Shown: positions 33,162-41,411 of the stretch, piece after piece
Layout: the number at the start of each line of letters is the position of its first letter
How positions within the stretch are numbered: position 1 is the first letter of the stretch
DNA from: Paeniglutamicibacter kerguelensis
GTDB lineage: Bacteria; Actinomycetota; Actinomycetes; Actinomycetales; Micrococcaceae
Direction of reading: 5' to 3'
Length of the DNA: 64,000 nucleotides
Assembly: GCF_017876535.1 (NCBI RefSeq)
Contig: NZ_JAGIOF010000001.1
Span: 3,348,001-3,412,000, forward strand
The notes under the pieces: generated by a model
The model's database searches: none
Seen by the model: only the letters and a program-made list of their open reading frames with translations
Told to the model about the DNA's origin: nothing
Translations under genes and position numbers: made by a program

Positions 33162-34595
33162 ATGAAGAAATACATCCAGGACTGGCGGAATGCCGGCCTA
33201 TCCATGATTGTTGCCGCCGGATTGTTGCTGGGAGGCATGGCCGTGGCTCCTGCCGCAGGCGCTGCCCCGGTACCCGTTCCGGCAAGCGTTTCAGTCCACA
33301 CCGCAGTCATCGCACCGAAGATCACCGGGGACGTGAAGGTCGGCTCGCGAATCAGCATCGACCTCGGGGACGTGACCGGTACCGACTGGGCCTACCTCGA
33401 TCTGTACCTGGACGGCGAGTGGGAAGATGTTCTGGACCCGGTGGGCGACATCGTCCGCTACACCATTCCGGCCCATGCCGCCGGTAAGAAGCTGACCTTT
33501 GAGGGGTCGTACTGGGACGAGGGAAACTTCGGTGAATTCACGCTCGACGGCGGCATGGTCACTGGCGGAATCATCAAGCCTTCCAAATCCCTGAAGATCA
33601 GCGGAACAGCACGGTACGGATCCACGCTCAAGGTCAGCGCCGGCTGGCCGTCCGGGTCCAAGGCCAGCTACCAGTGGTACCGCGGCACGAGCAAAATCAG
33701 CGGCGCCACGAAGACCGCCTACAAGCCGATCTCCCGGGATATCGGCAAGACCATCTCGGTAAAGGCCACTGTCAAGAAGGTGGGCTTCAACGATTTCAGC
33801 GCAACTGCCAAGTCTGCGAAGGCCAGCAAGGGTGAACTCTCCACGAAAACCGCGCCGAAGGTCTCCGGTACCAAGAAAGCCGGACACACGCTCAAAGTGA
33901 GCAAGGGCAGCTACTCGGCCAAGCCATCGTCATACGACTACCGCTGGTACCGCGGCTCGAGCAAGATCAAGGGCGCTACCAAGTCCAACTATCGTGTGAC
34001 CTCTTCCGACGTGGGCAAGAAGATCACGGCCAAGGTAACCATCAAGCGAAGCCACTATTCCACCAGGACGGTTGCGAGCCGTGCAGTGAGCATCCCCCGG
34101 CCACCGAAGCCGCCGCGGGTGGTCATCAGAGGCGACGGCACGTACCGGGTCGGCTCCGGAATCAAGCCAGGGCTGTACAAAGCCACCGGTGGCACCAGCT
34201 GCTACTGGGCAACACTGAGCGGTTTCTCGGGGTCGTTCGATGAAATCAACCACAACTATTTGGGCACCGGCAACACGTACGTGCGCATCACCTCGTCTGA
34301 CAAAGGCTTCAAGACCAGCCGCTGCGGCAGCTGGAAGACCGTCTCCAGCTCCGGACCCAAGGCCAGCAAGATCACCCGGGACGGCACCTACCGCGTCGGC
34401 ATCGACATCAAGCCGGGGACATATGTAGGCCGTAGCTCCGGCGACAGCTGCTACTGGGCGGTCCTCAACGACTTCACTGGAGATTTTGACGAAATCGAGG
34501 ACAACTACTTGGGTTCAGCCCGGACCATCGTGGACATTCCGTCCAGTGCCGCGGGCTTCAAGGTCAGCCGCTGCGGCACCTTGGTGCGCGACTAG
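33162..34595 (+). CDS. Secreted modular protein: two Ig-like repeats and two C-terminal CYW modules
   Basis: A 477-residue exported protein. Residues 1-35 are a signal peptide (WRNAGLSMIVAAGLLLGGMAVAPAAGAAP). After an N-terminal domain come two Ig-like repeats with the motif Y-x-W-Y-R-G-(T/S)-S-K-I (SYQWYRGTSKISGA and DYRWYRGSSKIKGA), then two homologous ~75-residue modules each reading DGTYRVG, GTY/GLY, a Cys-Tyr-Trp triplet, a Gly-x-Phe-Asp-Glu-Ile stretch and a closing single Cys-Gly. Each module has two cysteines. No transmembrane anchor or sortase motif is seen. Function unknown; possibly adhesion or surface binding. GGGGGA precedes ATG 33162. Confidence 0.85.
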   Translation: MKKYIQDWRNAGLSMIVAAGLLLGGMAVAPAAGAAPVPVPASVSVHTAVIAPKITGDVKVGSRISIDLGDVTGTDWAYLDLYLDGEWEDVLDPVGDIVRYTIPAHAAGKKLTFEGSYWDEGNFGEFTLDGGMVTGGIIKPSKSLKISGTARYGSTLKVSAGWPSGSKASYQWYRGTSKISGATKTAYKPISRDIGKTISVKATVKKVGFNDFSATAKSAKASKGELSTKTAPKVSGTKKAGHTLKVSKGSYSAKPSSYDYRWYRGSSKIKGATKSNYRVTSSDVGKKITAKVTIKRSHYSTRTVASRAVSIPRPPKPPRVVIRGDGTYRVGSGIKPGLYKATGGTSCYWATLSGFSGSFDEINHNYLGTGNTYVRITSSDKGFKTSRCGSWKTVSSSGPKASKITRDGTYRVGIDIKPGTYVGRSSGDSCYWAVLNDFTGDFDEIEDNYLGSARTIVDIPSSAAGFKVSRCGTLVRD

Positions 34596-34651
34596 AAACA
34601 GGGACGAACGCCCCGCCTCTGCCGATCCCGGTAAAGATGTCAGCGTTCAAA

Positions 34652-34690
34652 TTCGGCCCGCAGAAAAGCTCCGCTTTCCTGCGGGCCGAA
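34652..34690 (+). terminator. Perfect stem-loop between the two secreted-protein genes
   Basis: A 12-base stem (TTCGGCCCGCAG / CTGCGGGCCGAA) around a 15-base loop that can itself pair (AAG/CTT). It is followed by CCAAAAAACC, not by T, so it may attenuate or protect RNA rather than terminate. Confidence 0.5.
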
Positions 34691-34723
34691 CCAAAAAACC
34701 TTTGCACCTTTGGAGTCACACTT

Positions 34724-35863
34724 GTGAAAAAACTGAAAGCCTCGCTGGTTGCGGCTGCCCTGCTCACCGGACTTCTCGCCCAAGCCACGCCTGCCACGGC
34801 GCTACCGGCAACCGTCCCGGCAGCGAATGTTTCCGTACAAGCAACGGGCATCCTGTCCGCAAAGAAAACGGTCTCCTCGAAGATCGAGGTCCCGAAGGCC
34901 AAGACAAAGGTGGTCACGAAGCCGTTCCGGACCAAGCAGGCCCTGCGGATTCCGGTACTAAAGGGCTCCACCGCCAAGAACCGGAAGCTTTTCGCCGGGC
35001 ACGTCAACACCATGGTTGTGGCCGAAAAAAGGTTCCTCTCCAAGTGGCGGTCGGGTCTTTCCGACTGCAGGTACGAGGCCTATCTCGGTGCATCGGTCTC
35101 CGCCGCCGTATATAAGTCCCGCTATGCCTCGGTTACCATGACTTTCTCGAGCGACCCCGGCTGCGGGGGCGTGTCCCACAGCAATCCGCGATCCTTCACC
35201 CTGGATTTGAAGACAGGTAAGAAAGTGGGGATCTCGACCTTCCTGGACCAGGACGACCTCACCACCAAGTTGGCGACTGTGGCCAACCTTGCGACCAAAG
35301 ACTCCTGCGCGGCAATGACCCTCTCTGACACCTGGGCTTCTGAATCCAACCGGGGCAACCCGATCCCCCGACCGGATGCCTGGTCCGTCTCCTCCAAGGG
35401 CGTTCGTGTCTCCTACGAGAAGTACACCATCGCGGCCGGGGCCTGCGGTTCACCGTCCGTGGTCCTGCCATGGTCCGAGGTCGCCCCTGCCAAGTCCATG
35501 AAGGGCGCCGTCAAGTCCCGCGTTTATGTCTCGGACTTCAAGTGGAACAAGACCTGGGGAGAATACGAGGGAAACGTCGTTGTCCTGTCCACTCAGGGAC
35601 GCAAGGTGGCATTGTTGAAGGGTGCGCTCTTGGGTCATGAGGCTTCCTTCTGCGGGCTCGGCGTCCGGAGCGGACGCGATGCCACGTTCTTGGACCAATA
35701 CGACACTAAAACCAAGGTCAAGATTCGGTTGGCAGACTCCTCAAGTAACCCCAAGCTCTCTAAGTCTTCGCTGAAGAACGGCTTGCGTCTGGCCACAGCA
35801 AAGGAAACTCAGATCGCCAAGTCCTATGTGGGTTCCACCAACGCCATCCGGATGTGCGGCTAA
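34724..35863 (+). CDS. Secreted protein of unknown function with signal peptide
   Basis: A 379-residue protein with a signal peptide (VKKLKASLVAAALLTGLLAQATPATA) starting at GTG 34724 (GGAG nine bases upstream). The mature part contains six cysteines and a DUF-type beta-rich fold; fragments such as FTLDLKTGKKVGISTFLDQDDLTTKL resemble DUF3298/RsiV-like extracellular domains, but I cannot assign it with confidence. Codon use is like the neighbours. It sits between two other secreted proteins. Confidence 0.7.
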   Translation: MKKLKASLVAAALLTGLLAQATPATALPATVPAANVSVQATGILSAKKTVSSKIEVPKAKTKVVTKPFRTKQALRIPVLKGSTAKNRKLFAGHVNTMVVAEKRFLSKWRSGLSDCRYEAYLGASVSAAVYKSRYASVTMTFSSDPGCGGVSHSNPRSFTLDLKTGKKVGISTFLDQDDLTTKLATVANLATKDSCAAMTLSDTWASESNRGNPIPRPDAWSVSSKGVRVSYEKYTIAAGACGSPSVVLPWSEVAPAKSMKGAVKSRVYVSDFKWNKTWGEYEGNVVVLSTQGRKVALLKGALLGHEASFCGLGVRSGRDATFLDQYDTKTKVKIRLADSSSNPKLSKSSLKNGLRLATAKETQIAKSYVGSTNAIRMCG

Positions 35864-35977
35864 CAAGAGAAGACCCAAACATGATTCCGGTAACCCTCGT
35901 CGAGCTCGACTAACGCCTTCTGCACGGCGAGGACAGTGCCGGCTGGACATGATCAAGTGGCTCCAACCCCGGACACC

Positions 35978-36014
35978 AAGAGGTGGCCCCCACCCTTCGT
36001 GGGGGCCACCTCTT
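35978..36014. terminator. Strong bidirectional terminator
   Basis: A perfect 16-base stem (AAGAGGTGGCCCCCAC and complement) with a 5-base loop lies between the convergent genes at 34724 and 36039, A-rich and T-rich on its outer ends, so it can stop transcription both ways. Confidence 0.9.
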
Positions 36015-36038
36015 TCCAATCTGCGACCAATTCTCGGG

Positions 36039-36587
36039 CTAGCGCCCGCCGATCACTCCCTTCTCGATGGCCTTGGTGACGGCGTCAGCCTCGGCCTGCG
36101 TGAGGGTTCCGTCGCCCACCGCCGCATCCAGCTTCGACTTCATCTCGGTCGCCCGCTCGGTCTGGGCATCCGCACGGAGTTCCTCCAGGGCCGCGGTGAC
36201 CTTGGATTCCTCGATGCCCAGCGAGTCGGCCAGGGACTTGGCCAGCGCCGCATCCATCGCGGTGCGGTCCGGCTCGGTGCCGTCCTGCTTGGTCCCATCA
36301 GCAGGACGCTCGGTCGGCTTGTTGGCCTTCCTGAACGTGTCCAGCGCGTCGCTGAGCTTGCTCTCGTCGACGCCCAGCTTCTCGGCCAGGCCGGAGGCCA
36401 TTTCCCGACCCCCGCCGCGGTGTCCGTCGGGTCCTCCGCGTTCGGCTGGTGCGGACTGCGTGGTGCCGGTGGTCGCGTCGGAGGAGCTGGAATCGGCTGC
36501 GGAGGCTCCCCCCGCCAGACCCAGCCCGGCGACCAGAGCCAAAGCCGCGGCGGAGGTGCCCAATGCGATCTTCTTTTTCATTGCCAT
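36039..36587 (-). CDS. Small secreted alanine-rich protein with helical repeats
   Basis: A 182-residue exported protein with a signal peptide (MKKKIALGTSAAALALVAGLGLAGGASAA). The mature part has two related helical units, AEKLGVDESKLSDALDTFRKA and ADSLGIEESKVTAALEELRADA, and a third helix-loop (GDGTLTQAEADAVTKAI) that looks EF-hand-like at first sight but lacks the full loop. GAAGGGA precedes the ATG. Homologues occur in many actinobacteria; function unknown. Confidence 0.85.
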   Translation of the reverse strand: MAMKKKIALGTSAAALALVAGLGLAGGASAADSSSSDATTGTTQSAPAERGGPDGHRGGGREMASGLAEKLGVDESKLSDALDTFRKANKPTERPADGTKQDGTEPDRTAMDAALAKSLADSLGIEESKVTAALEELRADAQTERATEMKSKLDAAVGDGTLTQAEADAVTKAIEKGVIGGR

Positions 36588-36758
36588 GTGTATTCCCTTC
36601 AGTGGCCGCCCGGAGCGGTACCAGTTGGTGGTCCGGCATGCCTCGCCGGCTCCGTATCAACATTGCTCGACGCTGTTATGTCGGGACTGTTCGAGAGCTG
36701 GCAACGGGCTGTGACAACTGGAAACACCCCTCGGAGAGGGAAAGTGTTGGCCCTGCTG

Positions 36759-38498
36759 CTACTCGACCAGCTTGCCGGCCGTCGACACTTCCTTGATCAG
36801 CTCCGCGATTTCCGCGGGGATCTCCGGAATCTCCTCGCGTACCACGCCCGTATTTGGCGACCACACTAGGTTGACCTGCAACGACGGATCCATCTCCGGG
36901 TAGTCGCTGCGGTTGTGGCAGCCGCGGGTCTCGCGGCGCTCGACGGCCGCCTCCAGGGTTGCACGCGCAGCCAGGGCCGAGGCCTTCAGGTCGAAAGCGT
37001 GTGCAAGGTCCTGGTACCCGGCGATGTCCGGGTGGATGCCCACGTTTCCCATGCGCTCCTCGATCTCATCGAGCTTGGCCAGCCCTGCCTTCAGGCCCTC
37101 TTCGTCCCGCACCACACCGGCATGCTCGGTCATCATGTTGCGGATGGCGCGCTGCAGTGCCCGGACGTTTTCGTGTCCGTCGGCAGCCAGCAGGTTGTCC
37201 AGTTCCGCCCGCGCCAAGGCCAGCGCCTCGGCAGAACGCGGCTGGGAATCCAGCGAGGACGAGTACTTGGCCGCCGCCCGTGCAACGATGCGTCCGAAGA
37301 CCAGCAATTCGATCAGGGAGTTGCCGCCCAGTCGGTTGGCGCCGTGCAGGCCGCTGGATGCCTCGCCGATTGCATAGAGGCCGTCGACATCGGTGCTGTG
37401 GTCCTCCGGGCGGACCCAGACCCCGCCCATTGAGTAGTGCGCGGTGGGCGCGATCTCGATCGGCTCCTGCGTGATGTCGAGCATCTGCAATTCCAGCATG
37501 GTTTGGTAGACGCGAGGCAGGCGCTTCATGATGGTTTCGCGCGGCAGGTGCGAGACGTCGAGCCAGACGCCGCCGTTTGCGGTGCCGCGGCCTTCCTTGA
37601 TCTCGGTGTAGGCGGCCAGCGCCACGCGGTCTCGGGTCGAGAGTTCTTTGCGCACAGGGTCGTAGCGTTCCATGAACCGCTCCCCCAGCCCGTTGCGCAG
37701 GATGCCGCCTTCGCCCCGGGCGGCCTCGGAGATCAGGGTTCCCGCGGCGTTTTCCGGTTCGATGATGCCCGACGGGTGGAACTGCACGAGTTCGGGGTCG
37801 CGCAGTCGCGCTCCGGCATCGACCGCCAGGCGGAACGAGTCGCCGGTGTTCTCGTCGCGGCGCGAGGAGGTGCGGCGCCAGATGCGGTTGTGCCCGCCCG
37901 CGGCCAGGATGACGGAATCCGCGTGGATGAGGTAACGCTGTCCGCTGTTGATGTCGAAGCCGTAGGCGCCGAAGACCTGGTTCCCGCGCACCAGCAGCCG
38001 GGTGATGTACACCTCGTCCAAGATGGGGATGTCCAGCTGTTGGGCCCGGTTCACCAGGCTGCGCTGGATTTCCAGGCCGGTGTAGTCCCCGGCAAACGCG
38101 GTGCGGCGGAAGGTGTGCGCACCGAAGAAGCGCTGCGAGATACGCCCGTCTTCCTCGCGGGCAAAGCCCATCCCGTAGCGTTCCAGGTCCTGGATTCCCT
38201 GTGCGGCTCCGCGGGCGACGATCTCCACCGTGTGAGGGTTGGCCAGGTAGTAGCTTTCCTTGATGGTGTCCGCAGCATGTTGCTGCCAGGTGTCTTCCTC
38301 GTCCATGGTTCCGAGGGCCGCGTTGATGCCGCCCGCTGCGAGCGAGGTGTGCGCGTCGTTGCGTGGGCGCTTGCCCACGGCCAGCACGTCGACCCCCATT
38401 TCGGCCAGCTCGATCGCGGCCCTGAGGCCCGATCCGCCGGTGCCGATGACCAGGACGGTGGTGGAAATCTGTCGTTCGTTCTTTGTTGTTGCGCTCAT
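36759..38498 (-). CDS. Stand-alone SdhA/FrdA-type flavoprotein (succinate dehydrogenase/fumarate reductase family)
   Basis: A 579-residue flavoprotein. FAD motif VIGTGGSGLRAAIE is at residues 17-30; the region AHTSLAAGGINAALG corresponds to HTVAAQGGINAALG of SdhA, and His50 takes the place of the covalently flavinylated His. Active-site and fold motifs FRRTAFAGD, LVQFHPSGI, ISEAARGEGGIL, HYSMGGVWV and GLHGANRLGGNSL are present. No SdhB, C or D gene lies nearby; it is divergent from a LysR gene. Could be a fumarate reductase paralogue, L-aspartate oxidase-like or a partner of other electron carriers; I cannot separate these. The ATG at 38498 matches family length. Confidence 0.85.
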   Translation of the reverse strand: MSATTKNERQISTTVLVIGTGGSGLRAAIELAEMGVDVLAVGKRPRNDAHTSLAAGGINAALGTMDEEDTWQQHAADTIKESYYLANPHTVEIVARGAAQGIQDLERYGMGFAREEDGRISQRFFGAHTFRRTAFAGDYTGLEIQRSLVNRAQQLDIPILDEVYITRLLVRGNQVFGAYGFDINSGQRYLIHADSVILAAGGHNRIWRRTSSRRDENTGDSFRLAVDAGARLRDPELVQFHPSGIIEPENAAGTLISEAARGEGGILRNGLGERFMERYDPVRKELSTRDRVALAAYTEIKEGRGTANGGVWLDVSHLPRETIMKRLPRVYQTMLELQMLDITQEPIEIAPTAHYSMGGVWVRPEDHSTDVDGLYAIGEASSGLHGANRLGGNSLIELLVFGRIVARAAAKYSSSLDSQPRSAEALALARAELDNLLAADGHENVRALQRAIRNMMTEHAGVVRDEEGLKAGLAKLDEIEERMGNVGIHPDIAGYQDLAHAFDLKASALAARATLEAAVERRETRGCHNRSDYPEMDPSLQVNLVWSPNTGVVREEIPEIPAEIAELIKEVSTAGKLVE

Positions 38499-38576
38499 GT
38501 ATTCAACGCTAAGAACGGCACTTTGATTAGTCCAATGAATCCTTCGACTCATTTCGATGCATATATGCTATTGACC

Positions 38577-39518
38577 ATGAACCTGGAACAGCTCCAAAGT
38601 TTCGTGGAAGTCGCCCGAATCGGCCATTTCACGCGCGCCGCCGCGCATCTCCACCTGGCCCAACCCTCGCTCAGCAGGCAGATTTCCACACTGGAATCGG
38701 ACCTCGGCACCGCGCTTTTTCACCGCGCCCGGGGCAACATCACACTGACGGACGCCGGCGAATCCCTCCTTCCGTTGGCCAAGCGCATGCTCGCCGACGC
38801 GGACACCGTCCGCTACGAGATGCAGGAACTGGCCGGCCTGAACAAGGGACGGGTGCGCCTCGGTGCCACCCCAACGCTGTGCATCAGCCTGGTGGCCGAG
38901 GTCCTGACCTCGTTCCACTCGAAGTATCCGGGCATCGACCTGCACCTGACCGAGCGCGGGTCGCGCGGCCTGCTGGAGGAACTTGCCGGCGGGGCCCTCG
39001 ATCTTGCTCTGATCACCACGTCGGAGGATCGCTCGACAGCATCCGCCAGCCTGCAGCGGATCCCGCTGCTGACCGAGGAACTTGTGGTCATCTCGGCGAT
39101 CCACAGCCCAGTCCTGGAGGGCGCCCAGTCGCTCACGCTCAAGGAACTGGCGGCACTGCCGCAGATCACCTTCCACGAAAGCTACGACTTGCGGGCCGCC
39201 ACCATGCTGGCCTTCCACGACGCGGGACTCACCCCGAAGGTGGTCCTCGAGGGGGCCGAAATGGATGCGGTGCTCCGGTGCGTGGAACGCGGGCTTGGCG
39301 TCGCGGTGGTTCCGGCCATGGTCCTTGTGGATCGACCCGGACTGCGCTCAGTGCGACTCTCAGAACCCCGGCTCGCACGCTCGATCAGCCTGGCCCACCG
39401 CAACGACGTGACGTTGACGCGGGCGGCCCAGGCCATGCAGCGCATGATCATCGACACGGCCAACATCCTTTCGTCGTCCAACGCCGCCACCGACGCACTG
39501 ATCACCCGCGCTTCCTAG
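38577..39518 (+). CDS. LysR-family regulator divergent from the SdhA/FrdA-type gene
   Basis: A 313-residue LysR protein. N-terminal HTH MNLEQLQSFVEVARIGHFTRAAAHLHLAQPSLSRQISTLESDLGTALFHR is textbook; the C-terminal domain is the type-2 periplasmic-binding fold. The ATG at 38577 follows TATGCT (38564-38569) by seven bases and has no ribosome site, so this may be a leaderless mRNA. It is back-to-back with the flavoprotein, 78 bases apart; LysR regulators usually control the divergent gene. Confidence 0.9.
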   Translation: MNLEQLQSFVEVARIGHFTRAAAHLHLAQPSLSRQISTLESDLGTALFHRARGNITLTDAGESLLPLAKRMLADADTVRYEMQELAGLNKGRVRLGATPTLCISLVAEVLTSFHSKYPGIDLHLTERGSRGLLEELAGGALDLALITTSEDRSTASASLQRIPLLTEELVVISAIHSPVLEGAQSLTLKELAALPQITFHESYDLRAATMLAFHDAGLTPKVVLEGAEMDAVLRCVERGLGVAVVPAMVLVDRPGLRSVRLSEPRLARSISLAHRNDVTLTRAAQAMQRMIIDTANILSSSNAATDALITRAS

Positions 39519-39676
39519 CACCGTCGGCGCCTTCCTGGGCGGGCCGGGCAGACGTGTTGGCGCCAACATCAGATGCGGCACCTCATGTCGGCGGCTGCGA
39601 CTAGGCTTAAGGGCGAACCCATTCGCATCGATTCCTCGCTGCACCGTGGGCTCTGAAACGACTCTCGAGGATTCTC

Positions 39677-40498
39677 TTGCCATTCACACTGGCCCACCCG
39701 GCCGCCGTCCTACCGTTCCTGCGCCAGCCCTTCGTCCCGATCGCGCTTGTCGCCGGGGCCATGGCCCCGGATGTCCCCTACTTCCTCAAGGTCCCGGTCA
39801 CCAGCGGCTCCTGGTACGAACCGCTGGTCAACGGCAGCAACTCGCACGATCTGGCGCAGATCCTGACCGTTGGATTCCCGCTGGCGCTGCTGCTCGCCGC
39901 AGTTTTATGGCTCGTGGCCCAGCCGGTTCGCTGGGCAGTTCCAGATGCATGGGTTCCGGACAAGGAAGCGACGCGCGGTCGACGGCCAAGCAGCGCGCGC
40001 ATTGCCCTGTGGACGTTCTATTCGCTGCTCCTGGGCCTGGCCACGCACATTGTCTGGGACTCGTTCACCCACTCCTACGGCTGGATGGTCCAACAGGTTC
40101 CGTTCCTGGCCGCGCAGCCGATCGCCGGTGTGCCGATCTATCGCGTCCTGCAGCACGGCAGCACGGTGGCCGGACTTGTGCTCTTGGCGCTTTGGTACCG
40201 GAAACGGGTGAAAGCCACCCCCGCTCCGGAGAACGCCGGCAATCCGAAGGGCGCCGGCCTGCGCCTGGCACTGCTGTCACTGGTGCTCGCAATTCCCGCC
40301 CTGGCCGTCGCCGGCATCGCGGTGGTCGGGGAACTCTCCACCGGCGCCGCATTCACTCCCGAGACGTTCCTCTGGACCACCATCACGCGCGGCGGGGCCG
40401 CCTTGGTTGTGGCGCTGGTGGCCTACGCACTCGTGTGGCACGCCGTAATCTTGGCCAAAAAGTTACATACTGCCGTGGGCTCCGCCAAACAAGCCTGA
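39677..40498 (+). CDS. DUF4184-family integral membrane protein
   Basis: A 273-residue membrane protein matching DUF4184: it starts FTLAHPAAVLPF, and continues APDVPYF and HIVWDSFTHSYGW, with six to seven hydrophobic segments. The start codon is TTG at 39677 (frame and length fit; no ATG). Function unknown; the HP/HxxWD..TH pattern resembles metal-dependent membrane hydrolases (YdjM-like). Its own terminator follows. Confidence 0.85.
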   Translation: MPFTLAHPAAVLPFLRQPFVPIALVAGAMAPDVPYFLKVPVTSGSWYEPLVNGSNSHDLAQILTVGFPLALLLAAVLWLVAQPVRWAVPDAWVPDKEATRGRRPSSARIALWTFYSLLLGLATHIVWDSFTHSYGWMVQQVPFLAAQPIAGVPIYRVLQHGSTVAGLVLLALWYRKRVKATPAPENAGNPKGAGLRLALLSLVLAIPALAVAGIAVVGELSTGAAFTPETFLWTTITRGGAALVVALVAYALVWHAVILAKKLHTAVGSAKQA

Positions 40499-40523
40499 CT
40501 GCATTCACCACCGCTTCACCGCC

Positions 40524-40548
40524 GCCCTCGGATCGCTGATCCGGGGGC
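40524..40548 (+). terminator. Hairpin terminator after the DUF4184 gene
   Basis: GCCCTCGGATC-gct-GATCCGGGGGC with one G-T pair, then GCTTTGC; the stem is 11 bases. Confidence 0.65.
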
Positions 40549-40905
40549 GCTTTGCATTCTGCATACAGTCATATCAGTGGATATTTCGACTACTTGAACA
40601 CCGCCTCCGACGTGAGGAACGGCGGCAAAAATCCCATCCTGCCCCGAACACGTCGCTTCACCGCCGGGCCGAAATTTTTCGAATAATTTCACGATGCAGA
40701 TAAAAACTTCCACAGAATCAGTGGCGCAGGTCACAGGATCTTGCTATCTTGGTGTTTGCCAAAGGCGGGCTTCCCGGTCGGGAAGTTATCTACCAGGCGC
40801 TACTAATCCATCAGCCATTTCGAAGCTGCGGACGGTCGCCTCGGGAAACAAACCATCGGCGACACCGATCCAGCACTTTGTCTGGAGCATAAGGAAGTCG
40901 CCACC
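40549..40905 (+). promoter_or_regulatory. Leader region of the purine-catabolism cluster, structured from about 40757
   Basis: No gene fits in this 357-base gap. A TATCTT -10-like box lies at 40745-40750. Downstream, the RNA would contain a strong hairpin (CTTCCC-ggtc-GGGAAG, 40770-40785), then TTATCTACCAGGC, a second hairpin CAGC-catttcgaa-GCTG, closing strands GGCG (40764) and CGCC (40837), and another hairpin ATCGG-cgaca-CCGAT (40855-40869) before the ribosome site. The element TATCTACC recalls purine-riboswitch joining region J2/3 but the two signature loops are not present. Confidence 0.5.
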
Positions 40906-41397
40906 ATGTTTAGCACCACTGTTTCAACGGACCACCTTGCCGCAGCCGTGGCAATCGCCGCGGAAAATGTCCGCAATGCCGGAGGTCCCTTCGGCGCCCT
41001 GATCGTCACCGCCGACGGATCACGCTTCGAGGGAGTCAACCGGGTCACCGCAAACAATGACCCCACTGCCCACGCCGAAGTCACTGCCATTCGCAACGCC
41101 TGCTCGTCCCTGGGCACCTTCGACCTGAGTGGAGCCGTTCTCTACACCAGCTGCGAGCCATGCCCCATGTGCCTGGCCTCGGCCCTCTGGGCGCGCGTCT
41201 CACGCGTGGTCTTTGCCGCCAACCGGCACGACGCGGCAGACGCCGGATTCGACGATGCCGCCTTCTACGAATTCTTCGAGGGCGACGCGGCCGACCGCGC
41301 CAGGCTCATGCCGGTGGACCGGGTCCCCGACGACGGGTTCGACCACCTCGAGCCCTTCACCCTTTGGTCCGCGCTCGAAACTCGCGTCGAGTACTAG
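40906..41397 (+). CDS. Guanine deaminase-like nucleoside/nucleobase deaminase
   Basis: A 163-residue CDA-fold zinc deaminase. Zinc ligands are His56 (TAHAEVTAIR, with Glu58 as proton shuttle) and Cys86 and Cys89 (EPCPMC). The length, C-terminus and Phe/Trp pattern match bacterial GuaD (guanine to xanthine) rather than tRNA adenosine deaminase TadA. The neighbouring purine permease and xanthine dehydrogenase genes support guanine as substrate. AGGA lies 11 bases upstream of the ATG. It heads the cluster after the structured leader. Confidence 0.85.
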   Translation: MFSTTVSTDHLAAAVAIAAENVRNAGGPFGALIVTADGSRFEGVNRVTANNDPTAHAEVTAIRNACSSLGTFDLSGAVLYTSCEPCPMCLASALWARVSRVVFAANRHDAADAGFDDAAFYEFFEGDAADRARLMPVDRVPDDGFDHLEPFTLWSALETRVEY

Positions 41398-41411
41398 GCA
41401 GGGCGAGTCAG

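Noticed and set aside
36096..36160. EF-hand calcium site in the small secreted protein (GDGTLTQAEADAV).
   Set aside because: Only a fragment of the 12-residue loop is present and the ligand spacing does not fit.
40770..40800. Canonical purine riboswitch at TTATCTACC.
   Set aside because: The P2 and P3 loops with conserved loop-loop sequences are missing and the stem geometry differs, so it is reported only as an undefined structured leader.
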